A stretch of 64,000 nucleotides of DNA from Streptomyces sp. S465 (GTDB lineage Bacteria > Actinomycetota > Actinomycetes > Streptomycetales > Streptomycetaceae). The stretch covers positions 5,760,001-5,824,000 of the forward strand of contig NZ_CP114036.1 of NCBI RefSeq assembly GCF_026898115.1, written 5' to 3'. Of the stretch, positions 1 through 8,114 are shown one piece after another. The notes below the pieces were generated by a model. The model worked only from the letters and a program-made list of their open reading frames with translations. It ran no database searches and had not been told where the DNA came from. Both the position numbers and the translations under genes were made by a program. How positions within the stretch are numbered: position 1 is the stretch's first letter; the number at the start of each line of letters is the position of its first letter.

Positions 1-577
1 GCGGGTCGCTGATCTCCCAGAACTCGGCGGCGAGACGGAAGTCCAGGGTGGGGACGACGAGTTCCAGGCCGGCACGGCCGCGCAGCGGGGCGTTGCCGGC
101 GAGGAGTCCGCCCATGAAGGACAGGGCGGAGCCGCACAGCAGGAGCCGTACGGGGGTGTTGGTGTGCTGGGCGGCGGGGTCGAGCGCGCGCTGGATGATC
201 GAGGGGAGGGCGGGGGAGGCCTTGGCGAGGAAGGGGAACTCATCGATGACCGCGACGGTGGGGCCGCCCCTGTCGGCGATGCGCATGAGCTCGGTGACTG
301 CCTCGTCCCAGTGGGCGAAGCGGAACGGGGTGGGCTGGTCGCGGTGGCGGGCGAGGGCTTCGCCGAACTGGCGCAGGGCGTCGGCTTCGGTGGTCTCGGT
401 GGCGGTGAACATGAAGCCGCCGCTTGCCCGTGTGACGGCGTCCAAGAGGAAGGTCTTGCCCTGGCGGCGGCGGCCGGAGACCACACCGAGGGTGGCACGC
501 GGGCCGGGTAGGGCGGCGAATCGGGTCAGCTCGGCCCACTCGAAGTCGCGGTCGAACATCTCGGCGGGTTTGTCCAC
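1..577 (-). CDS. AAA-type ATPase, archaeal ATPase family (3' end outside window)
   Basis: Reading from a GTG at 577 (purine-rich AGGGG just upstream), the minus strand stays open to the window edge, about 192 residues. It carries a Walker A motif GRRRQGKT at residues 35-42 and a Walker B strand VAVIDE at 108-113. The text between them (TETTEADALRQFGEALARH, then FAHWDEAV) matches the ATPases of the COG1672/archaeal ATPase family, which often carry a C-terminal nuclease-like or DUF234 domain; that part would lie outside the window. A TATAAT hexamer on the minus strand at 607-612 could be its -10 box, but no -35 stands out. Fold confidence is high; cellular role is unknown. It lies at the outer edge of the accessory island. 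Confidence 0.8.
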   Translation of the reverse strand, partial: MDKPAEMFDRDFEWAELTRFAALPGPRATLGVVSGRRRQGKTFLLDAVTRASGGFMFTATETTEADALRQFGEALARHRDQPTPFRFAHWDEAVTELMRIADRGGPTVAVIDEFPFLAKASPALPSIIQRALDPAAQHTNTPVRLLLCGSALSFMGGLLAGNAPLRGRAGLELVVPTLDFRLAAEFWEISDP

Positions 578-837
578 GGCACACCCCTGTATAGATAGGT
601 GGGCTTATTATATCTGGACTTATTCAAGACTCCTTTATTGCGTGAGTGCCCGGCGTGGGGCCCGGGCGGGGCGAGGGCAGGGGCCGAGGTGCAGGGGCGG
701 GGGCGAGTGGAATGGGCCCCCGAACTTCCGGAGTTCGATTCGAGCCCGCTCCGGCGGCTGTTGTCGACGGATGCGGCGGCTGGACAGGGGCGCTGGCGTA
801 TGCGCCCGTCCGGCGTTGTTGCTGTCAGCTGTGGATG

Positions 838-1071
838 TCAGGCATGCCGAGGCGCAATGCTCACCGCGCAGTAGTCGTATCCGTCCTGTTTGAAGCCCGG
901 AGCCTCCCACGTGAGGTCCACCTGTTGTCCGGGCGACAGGGTACGGAAGCCGGGCGCCTGGATGTCGGAGTAGTGGCCGAAGCAACCCCCGGGGGTCTCG
1001 GGGGAGTCGAGCACGCCCCACCCTTCCTCGTCGTTCCACTCGCGGACAGTCGCAGTCACCATGGGCGGCAC
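838..1071 (-). CDS. cold-shock-domain-like small protein
   Basis: A 77-residue protein whose N-terminus (TATVREWNDEEGWGVLDSP) follows the cold-shock pattern GxVxxFNxxKGxGFI, followed by CFGHYSDIQ in place of FVHxSxI, and a final beta strand ending in APRHA. This is an OB-fold single-strand nucleic-acid-binding protein, diverged from CspA: the RNP aromatic residues are partly replaced (W for F) and the middle is longer. Starts at 1071 and 1062 (both ATG) are possible. It stands alone with no operon partner. Its role as an RNA chaperone is inferred from the fold only. Confidence 0.7.
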   Translation of the reverse strand: MPPMVTATVREWNDEEGWGVLDSPETPGGCFGHYSDIQAPGFRTLSPGQQVDLTWEAPGFKQDGYDYCAVSIAPRHA

Positions 1072-1532
1072 CCTACGGGCATCGTCTGCGCCGACGCACT
1101 TGGTATCTCGGCTTGGAAGCTTGGGTTTCTTGGTAGCGGTTGCTGTGCTGACCTGCGCCGGGAGTGTCTGATCCGCAGCCGACGACAGTCAGCTATGACG
1201 GCGGGTGCGCCGACCGATCACGCACGCGTGTGCCTCGCCGCACCGCCAGCGGCCTCAGCCACGCCGCCATGTCGTCGACCAGAGCAAGCTGTGCCGGCGG
1301 AAGCGTGGCGGTGAGACGTTAAGTGAGGACCTCTTCCTCCCGAAGCAACTTGGGTGGGGGTGCTGCTTTGGGCTGGCGCGGCTCCCGCCTGCGCTGATGG
1401 TCCGCTGGCGTTCGCCCTCGTCCGCCGTAGTTCGTCGGCGTTGTCACGCAGTTAGACACTCATCGCCCATCGCCGCCCTCTATGCCGGTACAGGCCGTAG
1501 CGGTCCGGACGCCGCCGCTACAGCAACAAGGA
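1072..1532. other. gene-poor stretch with a degenerate coding relic
   Basis: No intact gene is visible. At 1184-1292 lies a diverged copy of sequence also present at 6855-6963. On the minus strand both encode a similar stretch (ALV..., then WLRP, then RRG.R), but here the frame hits a stop codon. This suggests that elements A and B share an ancestral gene that has decayed in this copy. The remainder (1300-1530) shows nothing recognisable. Confidence 0.4.
1184..1292. repeat. diverged repeat, copy 1 (partner at 6855-6963)
   Basis: The string GCCTCGC-GCACC..C followed by GGCCTCAGCCACG and then GACCAGAGCAAGCTGT occurs here and at 6855-6963, with scattered substitutions. The minus-strand reading is interrupted by a stop here but open in the other copy. 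It probably marks homologous genes of two related integrated elements. Confidence 0.5.
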
Positions 1533-2111
1533 TCAGCTAACGAGCTTGCGAAACCGCTCAAAGAGCAGCCGAAACTCTCCTGGGTAGGGCGGCTCCTGAT
1601 CTCCGTCATCGATCTGGTCCGGGTCGACAGGGGTATGTGCTGTGACGACCTCATCGACGAGCGCTGAGAGGTCGTTGTCGTCGAGAAGGAGCACGAACTC
1701 ATGACGACTGAGAGCTGTGTCCCTACAGCGTTGCAGGAAGTGTTCCTTGTCAGCGAGAGACCGGCATAGCAGTAGCCCCACTTTTCCGCGTAGCGGTGAG
1801 AATCTGCCGCAGAGTTGATCCAACTCAGGATTCCCGAGCTCGGAATGATAGTTCTTGCATTCGACGAAAATATGCGAGCACGGATGTCCTTGTCGTGTTA
1901 TCCATCCAAAGAATCCATCTGTTGCGTTGTTTGTGTAGGTGATATCAACTCGCTTTCGAGATTGATCCAAGGGATGTTCGACGACCGGATAGGTTAGCCA
2001 AGGATAGAAGATGGCCGTAAGGAGTGCGTGGACCTTATGATGATAGGTTGTAGCATTCTCGGCGCCGGGCGGTGTGTGGAGTACGTCCGTCAGGGCGGCC
2101 AGGGTGTGTGC
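1533..2111 (-). pseudogene. restriction-endonuclease-like protein, 5'-truncated
   Basis: The minus strand reads as a coherent protein of about 193 residues from 2111 to the stop at 1533, but an in-frame TGA at 2112-2114 precedes it and no ATG/GTG/TTG lies in the first 45 codons; the first usable start, TTG at 1970, would remove conserved sequence. Motifs: LLTAIFYPWLTYP, then RKRVDITYTNN, and FVECKNY, which fits a PD-(D/E)xK nuclease core (acidic residue in VDITY, E-x-K in VECKNY). A C-terminal half with CRDTA and LLLDDNDL follows. The family (uncharacterised nuclease-like proteins) is recognised from pattern only. The break lies 40 bp from the tRNA-Gly remnant at 2152-2201, so an integration or excision event may have removed the 5' part. 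Confidence 0.55.
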
Positions 2112-2130
2112 TCATGGAAGTGCCCCGGGC

Positions 2131-2805
2131 CTATGGCCTGGGGATTTCGCGTGGAGCGGGTGACGAGAACCGAACTCGCGCTCTCAGAAATTGGGAAGCT
2201 GCGATCATTGGGGGACGGTTTGCGCACTGACCTGGGCAAACGCATGCTGAGCGGTCCCAGTGAGCCTGGCCGCTTTCACCGTGAGACCCCGCTGTTCCCC
2301 GCTCGGTCTGGTGCGCTTGCGGTGCGGCCGTGGGGGGTGCCCATGGGCACAACCTAGTCCGCGACGAGTCCGAGGCAGTGCGCCCTGCGCCACAGGGCAC
2401 CATCGCGCGCACCGTCTTGCCACCGCCTGCCCTGCCGGTCACGGTCACCGAGCGAGCCAGCCGGTGAACCATCGGCCAGCCGAAGCCCCCGCCGCCGACC
2501 CGGTCCGAGATACGCCACTGCGGACGAACCAGGCTGGAGTCGCCCACGGCCACCTCGACGGCGTCCGGCAGAGCAGCCAGGCTCAGCACGCAGGAGCCTC
2601 CCGCGTGCCGCAGCGCGTTGGTGACCAGCTCCGACACCACCAGCGCCACGCTGTCGGCCGCCTCCCTACCAACATCGAATGGCAGGCACTCCACGAAGGC
2701 GCGGGCGCCATCACGGGCCATGGCGATAGAGCCCGGCCGGTTCATCGAGACAAAGATCGTCAGCGTCGCCGGTCCGGCCACCGGCAGGATCTCCGCCTCA
2801 TCCAT
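2131..2805 (-). CDS. RsbW-like serine-kinase/ATP-binding anti-sigma protein
   Basis: From the ATG at 2805 (GGTGAGG six bases upstream) the protein begins MDEAEIL and has a histidine-kinase-type ATPase fold: N-box SELVTNALRHA at residues 58-68, a VAVGDSS strand (G1-like) and a GGGGFGWPMV glycine loop. Streptomyces has dozens of such small HATPase_c proteins, related to the anti-sigma factors RsbW and SpoIIAB. The domain ends near residue 140; the reading frame continues to 224 residues because no stop intervenes, and its last part crosses the tRNA-Gly relic, so the 3' end is probably artificial (a fusion created by integration). It is divergent from hsp20, which hints at a stress role (inference). 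Confidence 0.65.
   Translation of the reverse strand: MDEAEILPVAGPATLTIFVSMNRPGSIAMARDGARAFVECLPFDVGREAADSVALVVSELVTNALRHAGGSCVLSLAALPDAVEVAVGDSSLVRPQWRISDRVGGGGFGWPMVHRLARSVTVTGRAGGGKTVRAMVPCGAGRTASDSSRTRLCPWAPPTAAPQAHQTERGTAGSHGESGQAHWDRSACVCPGQCANRPPMIAASQFLRARVRFSSPAPREIPRP
2152..2201 (-). pseudogene. 3' half of a tRNA-Gly (attachment-site relic)
   Basis: Read on the minus strand, this stretch ends in a T-arm (GCGAG-TTCGGTT-CTCGT, five base pairs) followed by CACCCGC, a T discriminator and CCA, the 3' end typical of Streptomyces tRNA-Gly. Upstream is TTCCCAA, the anticodon loop of a CCC-reading tRNA-Gly. The 5' half (D-arm and GCGGGTG acceptor strand) is absent, and the anticodon stem no longer pairs. 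A 3' half without a 5' half is what integrative elements leave at their distal end. The overlapping ORF translates it as RARVRFSSPAP. Confidence 0.6.
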
Positions 2806-2930
2806 CAGCCTCACCCCGTACTCCGGCGCGTTCACCACGACGACTGCCCGCACTGTGTCGTGTGCCCCGCACAATCGGTCACTAACACAACAACCGCCCA
2901 CGACGGGCAGCAGGAAAGTTGCGCCCAGGC

Positions 2931-2959
2931 TTGTCAATTTTCGCCGGGCGAGCTATACC
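2931..2959 (+). promoter_or_regulatory. vegetative-type promoter of hsp20
   Basis: TTGTCA at 2931-2936 and TATACC at 2954-2959 are separated by exactly 17 bases, close to the HrdB consensus TTGACA-N17-TATAAT. It lies about 45 bases upstream of the hsp20 start codon. Confidence 0.6.
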
Positions 2960-3001
2960 GGAAAACGCGGTGAACGCACTGGCATCCCGGCGAAGGGAGT
3001 G

Positions 3002-3430
3002 ATGACGATGCTGATGCGTACCGACCCGTTCCGTGAGCTGGACCGCCTCACCCAGCAGCTCCTGGGCACACCAGCCCACCCCGCCGCCATGCCGATGGAC
3101 GCCTTCCGAGACGGCGACACCTTCGTGGTCGAACTGGACCTCCCCGGCGTCGACCCCGAGACCATCGACCTCGACGTCGAGCGCAACGTCCTGACCGTCA
3201 AGGCCGAACGCCGGCCCAGTGCAGGCGAAGGCACCGAAGTCGTGGTCGCCGAGCGATCCACCGGCTCCTTCAGCCGCCAGCTGTTCCTCGGCGAGACCCT
3301 GGACAGCGAGCGCATCGACGCCTCCTACGACGCCGGCGTGCTGCGCCTGACCATCCCAGTCGCCGAGCAGGCCAAGCCCCGCAAGATCGCCATCAGCGGC
3401 GGCAGCAGCCGCAAGCAGATCAGCAGCTGA
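3002..3430 (+). CDS. small heat shock protein, Hsp20/alpha-crystallin family
   Basis: 142 residues. The N-terminus MRTDPFRELDRL is typical of actinobacterial Hsp20. The alpha-crystallin domain runs from about residue 38 to 130 (FVVELDLPGVDPETIDLDV, then GSFSRQLFLGE, then ASYDAGVLRLTIP) and contains the conserved A-x-x-x-x-G-V-L signature. Such proteins hold unfolding proteins as an ATP-independent chaperone. ATG at 3002 is preceded by GAAGGGAG; ATG at 3008 is a close alternative. It is followed 81 bp later by a DUF2267 gene, a pairing common on Streptomyces accessory DNA and plasmids. Confidence 0.9.
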   Translation: MTMLMRTDPFRELDRLTQQLLGTPAHPAAMPMDAFRDGDTFVVELDLPGVDPETIDLDVERNVLTVKAERRPSAGEGTEVVVAERSTGSFSRQLFLGETLDSERIDASYDAGVLRLTIPVAEQAKPRKIAISGGSSRKQISS

Positions 3431-3511
3431 CCCCCTCAGGGGCGGGGGCCATCGCCCCCGCCCCCGCCCCCGACCAGCACACCCTTCCGAGACGCGGGAC
3501 CGGGAGGAACC

Positions 3512-3910
3512 ATGCCCATGCACTGGGACGCATTTCTGGCAGCCATCCAAGAACGCGGCGAGTACGACTCACCCGAAGAAGCCGAACGAGCCGCCCGCGT
3601 CGTCCTCGCCCTACTGGGCGCACACCTGGTCGGAGAAGTGCGCGCCGAACTCGCCGCCCGCCTCCCCGACGCCTTGGCACTGGTACTCCTCAACCCCCTC
3701 CACTGCCACGAACCGCTCCCACCCGAACGATTCATCCGGGCAACAGCCGCATGGATCGAAGGCGCCACCGAACGCACCGCAACCTGGGACGTCAGCGCCG
3801 TGCTCAGCGTCGCGGCCGACCTCGCGGGCGAAGAACTGATGAACCAGATCCTGCTCCAGCTCCCCCCGGGCTACGACCTTCTCTTCGGCCGCCCACAACC
3901 AGTCCGATGA
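3512..3910 (+). CDS. DUF2267 domain protein
   Basis: 132 residues starting MPMHWDAFLAAIQERGEY after a GGGAGGA ribosome site. The features are those of DUF2267: an N-terminal helix with a tyrosine, AARVVLALLGAHLVGEVRAEL, and a second similar half ending in LPPGYDLLFG (the domain hallmark L-P-x-x-[YF]-x-x-L-F). The biochemical function is unknown. The gene follows hsp20 in the same direction, and no terminator separates them, so the two are probably co-transcribed in a stress-linked unit. Confidence 0.85.
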   Translation: MPMHWDAFLAAIQERGEYDSPEEAERAARVVLALLGAHLVGEVRAELAARLPDALALVLLNPLHCHEPLPPERFIRATAAWIEGATERTATWDVSAVLSVAADLAGEELMNQILLQLPPGYDLLFGRPQPVR

Positions 3911-3931
3911 CCGCCTCTACCGATGACCACT

Positions 3932-4819
3932 AACTGACCATTTCAGAATGAGGTTCGGAGTCGTCTCAAGCAGATGATGCAGCAGGCGAGTTGGAGGAGG
4001 CCGAGGTGGAGGTCGGCGCGTATCTCGTAGCGGGTCCGGAGCCGCTTGAACTGATGGAGCCAGGCGAAGGTGCGTTCTACGACCCAGCGGGTCTTGCCCA
4101 GGCCGGAACCGTGGCTGGTTCCCTTGCGGGCAAGCCTCGGTGTGATGCCTCGGGCCGGAGGAGACGGCGGTACTTGTCGTGGTCGTAGCCCCGGTCGGCG
4201 AACACGCGCTTGGGGCGTCGGCGGGGCCGTCCACGCGTCCCGCGGATGTGCGGTATTGCGTCGAGCAAGGGGATGAGCTGGGTGACGTCGTGCCGGTTTC
4301 CACCAGTCAGTGAGACGGCGAGCGGTGTTCCGTACCGGTCGACGATGAGGTGGTGCTTGCTGCCCGGACGGGCCCGGTCGACCGGCGAAGGTCCGGTGTG
4401 AGCCCCCTTTGAGTGCCCGGACGTGCGAGCCGTCGACTGCGGCGTCGCACATTTCCAGCAGTCCTGACTTGCGCAGTTCGCCCAGGAGAATCTCGTGCAG
4501 ACGTGGCCAGACGCCGGCCTCGGTCCAGTCCCGCAGCCGTCGCCAGGCCGTCACCCCGCTGCAGCCGATGCGTTCGGCCGGCACATCGGCCCAGCTCACC
4601 GCCTTGCACAGCACGTAGACGATCCCGCGGAGGGCAGCCCGGTCGTCCACTGGCAGACGGCCCGGATACCGACGACGCCGCGGCGGACGGGACGGGAGCA
4701 AGGGAGACACACTTCCCACAGATCATCAGGCACAAGATCATCCGACACCCGCAGAAGTCTGCCGCCACCTCACCCCACAGCCAAGAACCTCACCGAACTC
4801 ATTCTGAAATGATCAGTTG
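3932..4819. mobile_element. IS5-family insertion sequence (degenerate)
   Basis: The boundaries come from imperfect inverted repeats: left AACTGACCATTTCAGAATGA and, on the opposite strand at the right, AACTGATCATTTCAGAATGA. The element encodes one transposase on the minus strand, now frameshifted. It separates the DUF2267 gene from the integrase and removed the integrase's start. Confidence 0.8.
3943..4748 (-). pseudogene. IS5-family transposase, three frameshifts
   Basis: The product is recognisable in pieces: RYPGRLPVDDRAALRGIVYV, CDAAVDGSHVRALKGG, KHHLIVDRYGTPLAVSL, RVFADRGYDHDKYRRLL and finally WVVERTFAWLHQFKRLR. These are the DDE transposase regions of the IS5 family common in Streptomyces. 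The pieces lie in different frames and can be joined by adding one base near 4718, one in a G run near 4395, and one near 4160. A GTG at 4748 is the likely original start. Because three separate single-base losses are needed, programmed frameshifting cannot rescue it; the transposase is dead. Confidence 0.8.
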
Positions 4820-4821
4820 AG

Positions 4822-6308
4822 GAGGACGGCACACAGAAGATCGGCTACCTGGAGAAGCGATGCCCCAAGCTCAAGCGGCGTGACCACGGCTCGTGGTACT
4901 ACTCGATCGAACTGCCACCAGGCCCTGGCGGCAAGCGCGAAACCGCAAAGAAGGGCGGCTTCCGCACCCAGAAGGACGCGGCAACAGCCTGCAAGGAGAT
5001 CTGGGAACTCGCCCACGGCGGCGTACAGGTCAAGTCCCATGAGACCGTCGCCGAGTTCCTACGCCGCTGGTTCGCCAAGCGCGTCGACCACAAGCGATCC
5101 ACACGCAAAGGCTACGAAGACCACATCGAACGCGTCTTCATACCCACCCTGTGCCACCTGAAGATGCGCGACCTGCGCACCAGGCACATCCAGGACATGT
5201 TCAAAAAGATCTGGGCGGACAACAAGATCCACCAGCACAACCGCGAAGCAGCCGACGAAGCCCTTGCAGCCGAACGCGCCGCCCACACAGCATGGCGCAC
5301 CTGCACGATCCGCCCCCGGCCGACCGAGCTGCGCCAGCACTGGAACGCCGCCAAGACCGCACTCCAAACAGCCCGCAGCAAGCCACGCCACATCACCGGC
5401 CCCGGCACCCAACTCAAGAACTGGGCCAAGACCGTCGTCCTGCCGAAATACGTACGCCCCAAACCACCCGTGTGGACCGACGAACGGGTCACCCGCTGGC
5501 GGACCACCGGCAAGAAGCCGGGCAAGGTCATGGTCTGGACACCCGAGCAGACCGGAACGTTCCTCGACGCCGTCGCCCCGCACCGGCTCTACCCGATGTT
5601 TCACCTGATGGTCTTCCGGGGCCTGCGCCGCGGCGAAGTCGCCGGCCTACCCTGGAGCGAAACCAACCTGACGAACGGCACCGTCCACATCAGCGAACAA
5701 CTCGTCGCCGCCTCGTACGACGTCTGGGAAGACACGCCCAAGAGCGAGAGCGGCGCACGCACCATCTCCCTGGACTCACAACCCACGAACTACTCAAGCT
5801 GTGGCGGCAGCGCCAGCAAGCCGAGTGCGAGGAATGGAACCGCGCCTACGAGCTATGGCAGCAGCACCGCAAAACCCAGCCCGACGAGCCGAGCCGCAAG
5901 GCGCCGAAAGAGCCCTGGAAGGACACCGGCCTGGTCTTCACGTGGCAGGACGGACGTGCCTACCACCCCGAGTACCTGTCGCAAACCTTCGACCGGCTGA
6001 TCAAGAAGCTGAACCTGCCTCCAGTGCGGCTCCACGATCTCCGGCACTGCGCTGCCACGCTCTCCCTGGCCGCAGGCATCCACATGAAGAAGATCCAAGC
6101 TCTCCTCGGCCACAGCAGCTACTCCCTCACCGCTGACACCTACACCTCGGTGTTGCCACAGTTCGAGAAGGCCGAGGCCGAAGCTCCGGTCGCCCTGGTA
6201 CCGCGAGCCGAAAAGCCGCAGGAGCCACCTTCTGCCCCCGAGTCCGCCAGCGATGGCCTCGAAGAGTCCGAGGTTCCCAGCGATGAGGCCGGGCAGACGG
6301 CTGACTGA
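4822..6308 (+). pseudogene. tyrosine-recombinase integrase of element A, decapitated and frameshifted
   Basis: From 4822 the frame reads EDGTQKIGYLEKRCPKLKRR, then WYYSIELPPGPGGKRE (the N-terminal arm-binding region of Streptomyces plasmid integrases), an SAM-like core-binding domain, and the catalytic domain with FRGLRRGEVAGLPW (first Arg). The frame shifts by one base near 5786 and resumes with LHDLRHCAATL (H-x-x-R), LGHSSYSLTADTYTSV (GH and the nucleophile Tyr). All catalytic residues are present. The start codon is missing because the IS5 element ends at 4819. The gene lies 104 bp from the 43-bp tRNA-Arg repeat, the normal place for int beside its attachment site. Confidence 0.85.
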
Positions 6309-6342
6309 CAGCATGTTCCCACCGCGTTCCCATACGACGCGA

Positions 6343-6375
6343 GAAGGCCCTCCGTGATCTTCACGGAGGGCCTTC
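6343..6375. terminator. bidirectional terminator downstream of integrase A
   Basis: Perfect 15-bp inverted repeat GAAGGCCCTCCGTGA / TCACGGAGGGCCTTC with a 3-base loop, just after the integrase stop and before the attachment repeat. Confidence 0.8.
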
Positions 6376-6411
6376 GTTACGCCAGCACAGGCTCTGACCT
6401 GGTGTTTCTCT

Positions 6412-6454
6412 GTGCCCCCGGCAGGATTCGAACCTGCGACACCCGCTTTAGGAG
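6412..6454. repeat. attachment-site copy: 3' part of tRNA-Arg(CCU), 43 bp
   Basis: Exact 43-bp copy of 15809-15851, covering the acceptor strand, T-arm, variable region and anticodon loop of the tRNA-Arg gene (minus strand). Here the 5' half of the tRNA is absent and the sequence after 6454 is unrelated. The CCA-complementing bases are also changed. This is the distal attachment site of element B and the proximal site of element A. Confidence 0.9.
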
Positions 6455-6536
6455 TTCGATCAGCGCCCGGCTTTGCCGTGGATCCGCAGGGCTCACTGGC
6501 CACCAAGGGCCATTGGCGGCTGTCTGCGTTCGTACC

Positions 6537-6559
6537 CGTTGATGTCAGGCGTGGACGTC
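6537..6559. repeat. putative integrase arm-type site, left end of element B
   Basis: CGTTGATGTCAG followed three bases later by TGGACGTCA. The near-identical arrangement CGTTGATGTCAG-N3-TGGATGTCA occurs at 15746-15769, beside the other attachment copy and in the same orientation. Paired repeats flanking both att copies suggest integrase or excisionase arm-binding sites. Confidence 0.5.
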
Positions 6560-6758
6560 ACGTGAGGTCCTTCAAGGTCCCAGGGATGCTGTCGAACATG
6601 CCCGGCGGGAACGACCTCATGCCGAGCTTCTCCAAGCCTGCCACCTTGGCAGCCAGAGATACGACCTGCCCTAGTGAGCTGTGCTTCTGGATGACGAACA
6701 CGAACTCATTCTCGGATGGCGGAAGCGTCTTCGGCAGCGTCATCATCGTGCCTGTCAA
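6558..6758 (-). CDS. hypothetical protein of element B
   Basis: An open frame of up to 66 residues (TLPPSENEFVFVIQKHSSLGQ, then SFPPGMFDSIPGTL) with protein-like composition and lower G+C at wobble positions, like the neighbouring cargo genes. ATG codons at 6758 and 6746 are possible. Its start overlaps the end of the upstream minus-strand frame (6706-6972), so the two may be coupled or may be pieces of one gene split by a frameshift. No family is recognised. Confidence 0.35.
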   Translation of the reverse strand: MTGTMMTLPKTLPPSENEFVFVIQKHSSLGQVVSLAAKVAGLEKLGMRSFPPGMFDSIPGTLKDLT

Positions 6759-6972
6759 GCTCCTTGCTGATCTGCTCGCGCAGCGCCGCGCTGAGCCAGT
6801 CTCTCTCCGGTGCGGCGTACTTGTTGATGAAGCGCATCGAGAGGCGTAAACCGCTGACAGCCAGCCACCACGGCGGGTTTGCCGACAGGCCGGGCGCGCG
6901 TGCGCCTCGCTGCACCCCCGCTGGCCTCAGCCACGTGATTATGCCGCCGACCAGAGCAAGCTGTCCCGTATG
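6706..6972 (-). pseudogene. hypothetical coding relic of element B
   Basis: The minus-strand frame GQLALVGGIITWLRPAG, then FINKYAAPERDWLSAALREQ and a stop at 6706 looks like real coding sequence, but no good start is visible; the frame runs on into the DUF262 promoter region. A decayed homologue lies at 1184-1292. Function unknown. It is included because the same segment occurs in both elements. Confidence 0.35.
6855..6963. repeat. diverged repeat, copy 2 (partner at 1184-1292)
   Basis: Counterpart of the relic at 1184-1292. Shared blocks include GGCCTCAGCCACG and GACCAGAGCAAGCTGT. It indicates a common ancestor for parts of elements A and B. Confidence 0.5.
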
Positions 6973-7052
6973 GGCCGCAGGGCACCTTCGGGTCCGCCTG
7001 CTGGTCTGTGCATCGCATGCCGGAGAAGGCATCAGCGCACTACACTGCCTCC

Positions 7053-8114
7053 ATGTCTGCTGGCGCGTCACTCGAAAATCTGGAAGATCAGCTCCGAGGC
7101 GAGCGCGGGAAAGTTGATGTAGCCGTACACAACTTTTCTGTCCGCGAACTGGTGCGAATGATTGTCGACGAGGAGCTTAACGCCTCTCCGAATTATCAAC
7201 GGAAGTTCCGCTGGGACGAGTCAGACGAGGCGCTGTTTGTAGAGTCTGTATTTCTCGGTCTTCCTGTTCCTCCGCTTTTTGTGGCCACTAATGTTGGCTT
7301 CCAATGGGAAGTTGTTGATGGGCTTCAACGCCTCTCCACCCTTGCTCATTTCCTTGCCAAAGATGCAGATGAGGCAAAGTTCATCGGCAGGAAAAAGCCG
7401 CTAGTTCTTCATGGTCTAGAGAAGCTCACCGAGCTGAACGAACAGGCTTTCGCTGACTTGCCAAAGAACCTTCAAGTTTATTTCGGGCGGCAGCCTCTTC
7501 AGGTTATCTCCCTCACGGACAAGAGTGACCGACAGGTCCGCTTCGACGTGTTTGAGCGACTCAACCGTGGCGGGATTCAACTCACTGCGCAAGAGGTGCG
7601 CGCTTGTGTTTACGCGGGTGCTTTCAATGATTTCATCGAGGAGTTGGCAGAAGATCCTCGCTTGAAGAAACTTGTGAAACTGCAGCGCAACCATGAGAAT
7701 GACGGCACGCGAACCGAACAGGTTCTCAAGTTCTTCGCCTATAAGAACAATAGGGCAGATTTTGACGGTAAGGTCGAGCGGTTTCTGAACAGTTACATGG
7801 GCGCGGCTGATGAAGGCTTTGACTACAAGGCCGAGCATGCTATTTTCGATCACGCGCTTGAAATGCTCTACCAGGTATGTGGTCAAAAGCCCTTCTTGCG
7901 CAAGCAGACGAAGGTGACCCCTCTGGTCCAGTTCGAGGCCTGCCTCGTTGCAGCGGGCGACCTGGTCACAGAGGGAGCGCCGGTAGGCGATGTGGATTCA
8001 GGCTGGCTTGAAGACCAAGAACTTAGGATTTCCAGCGGGGCGGGCTCGAACACTAAGGCCATGCTGCGCCGCCGCCTCAAGAGGGCTAAGGAACTACTCA
8101 GTGGCAACGCATGA
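7053..8114 (+). CDS. DUF262 (GmrS/ParB-fold) protein
   Basis: 353 residues from the ATG at 7053. The N-terminal half is a DUF262 domain: VRELVRMI, PNYQRKFRWDESDEALFVES, FLGLPVPPLFV, then the hallmark VVDGLQRLSTL (D89-G-L-Q-R93, usually DGQQR) and FERLNRGGIQLTAQEVR. DUF262 has the ParB/sulfiredoxin-like fold and forms the nucleotide-hydrolysing N-terminal part of GmrSD, SspE and related anti-phage proteins. The C-terminal half is helical and no DUF1524 HNH nuclease motif is seen. Many A/T-ending codons set it apart from the host genes. The stop overlaps the start of the HEPN gene by 14 bp, so the two form one unit. Role as a nucleotide-sensing partner is inference. Confidence 0.9.
   Translation: MSAGASLENLEDQLRGERGKVDVAVHNFSVRELVRMIVDEELNASPNYQRKFRWDESDEALFVESVFLGLPVPPLFVATNVGFQWEVVDGLQRLSTLAHFLAKDADEAKFIGRKKPLVLHGLEKLTELNEQAFADLPKNLQVYFGRQPLQVISLTDKSDRQVRFDVFERLNRGGIQLTAQEVRACVYAGAFNDFIEELAEDPRLKKLVKLQRNHENDGTRTEQVLKFFAYKNNRADFDGKVERFLNSYMGAADEGFDYKAEHAIFDHALEMLYQVCGQKPFLRKQTKVTPLVQFEACLVAAGDLVTEGAPVGDVDSGWLEDQELRISSGAGSNTKAMLRRRLKRAKELLSGNA

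Noticed and set aside
728..760. TTCGATTCGAGCCC, resembling a T-loop
   Set aside because: The flanks do not form a T-stem or acceptor stem, so it is not a tRNA fragment.
48..893. 281-residue plus-strand ORF
   Set aside because: It overlaps the ATPase gene on the opposite strand and has Arg/Ser/Pro-rich non-protein-like composition.
1205..1540. 111-residue plus-strand ORF
   Set aside because: No start context, no motif, and it crosses the diverged repeat whose minus-strand reading is more protein-like.
6384..6401. 18-bp string AGCACAGGCTCTGACCTG also at 36832-36849 near the hrdD SigE promoter
   Set aside because: Isolated match without flanking similarity; a chance match cannot be excluded and no mechanism links the two.
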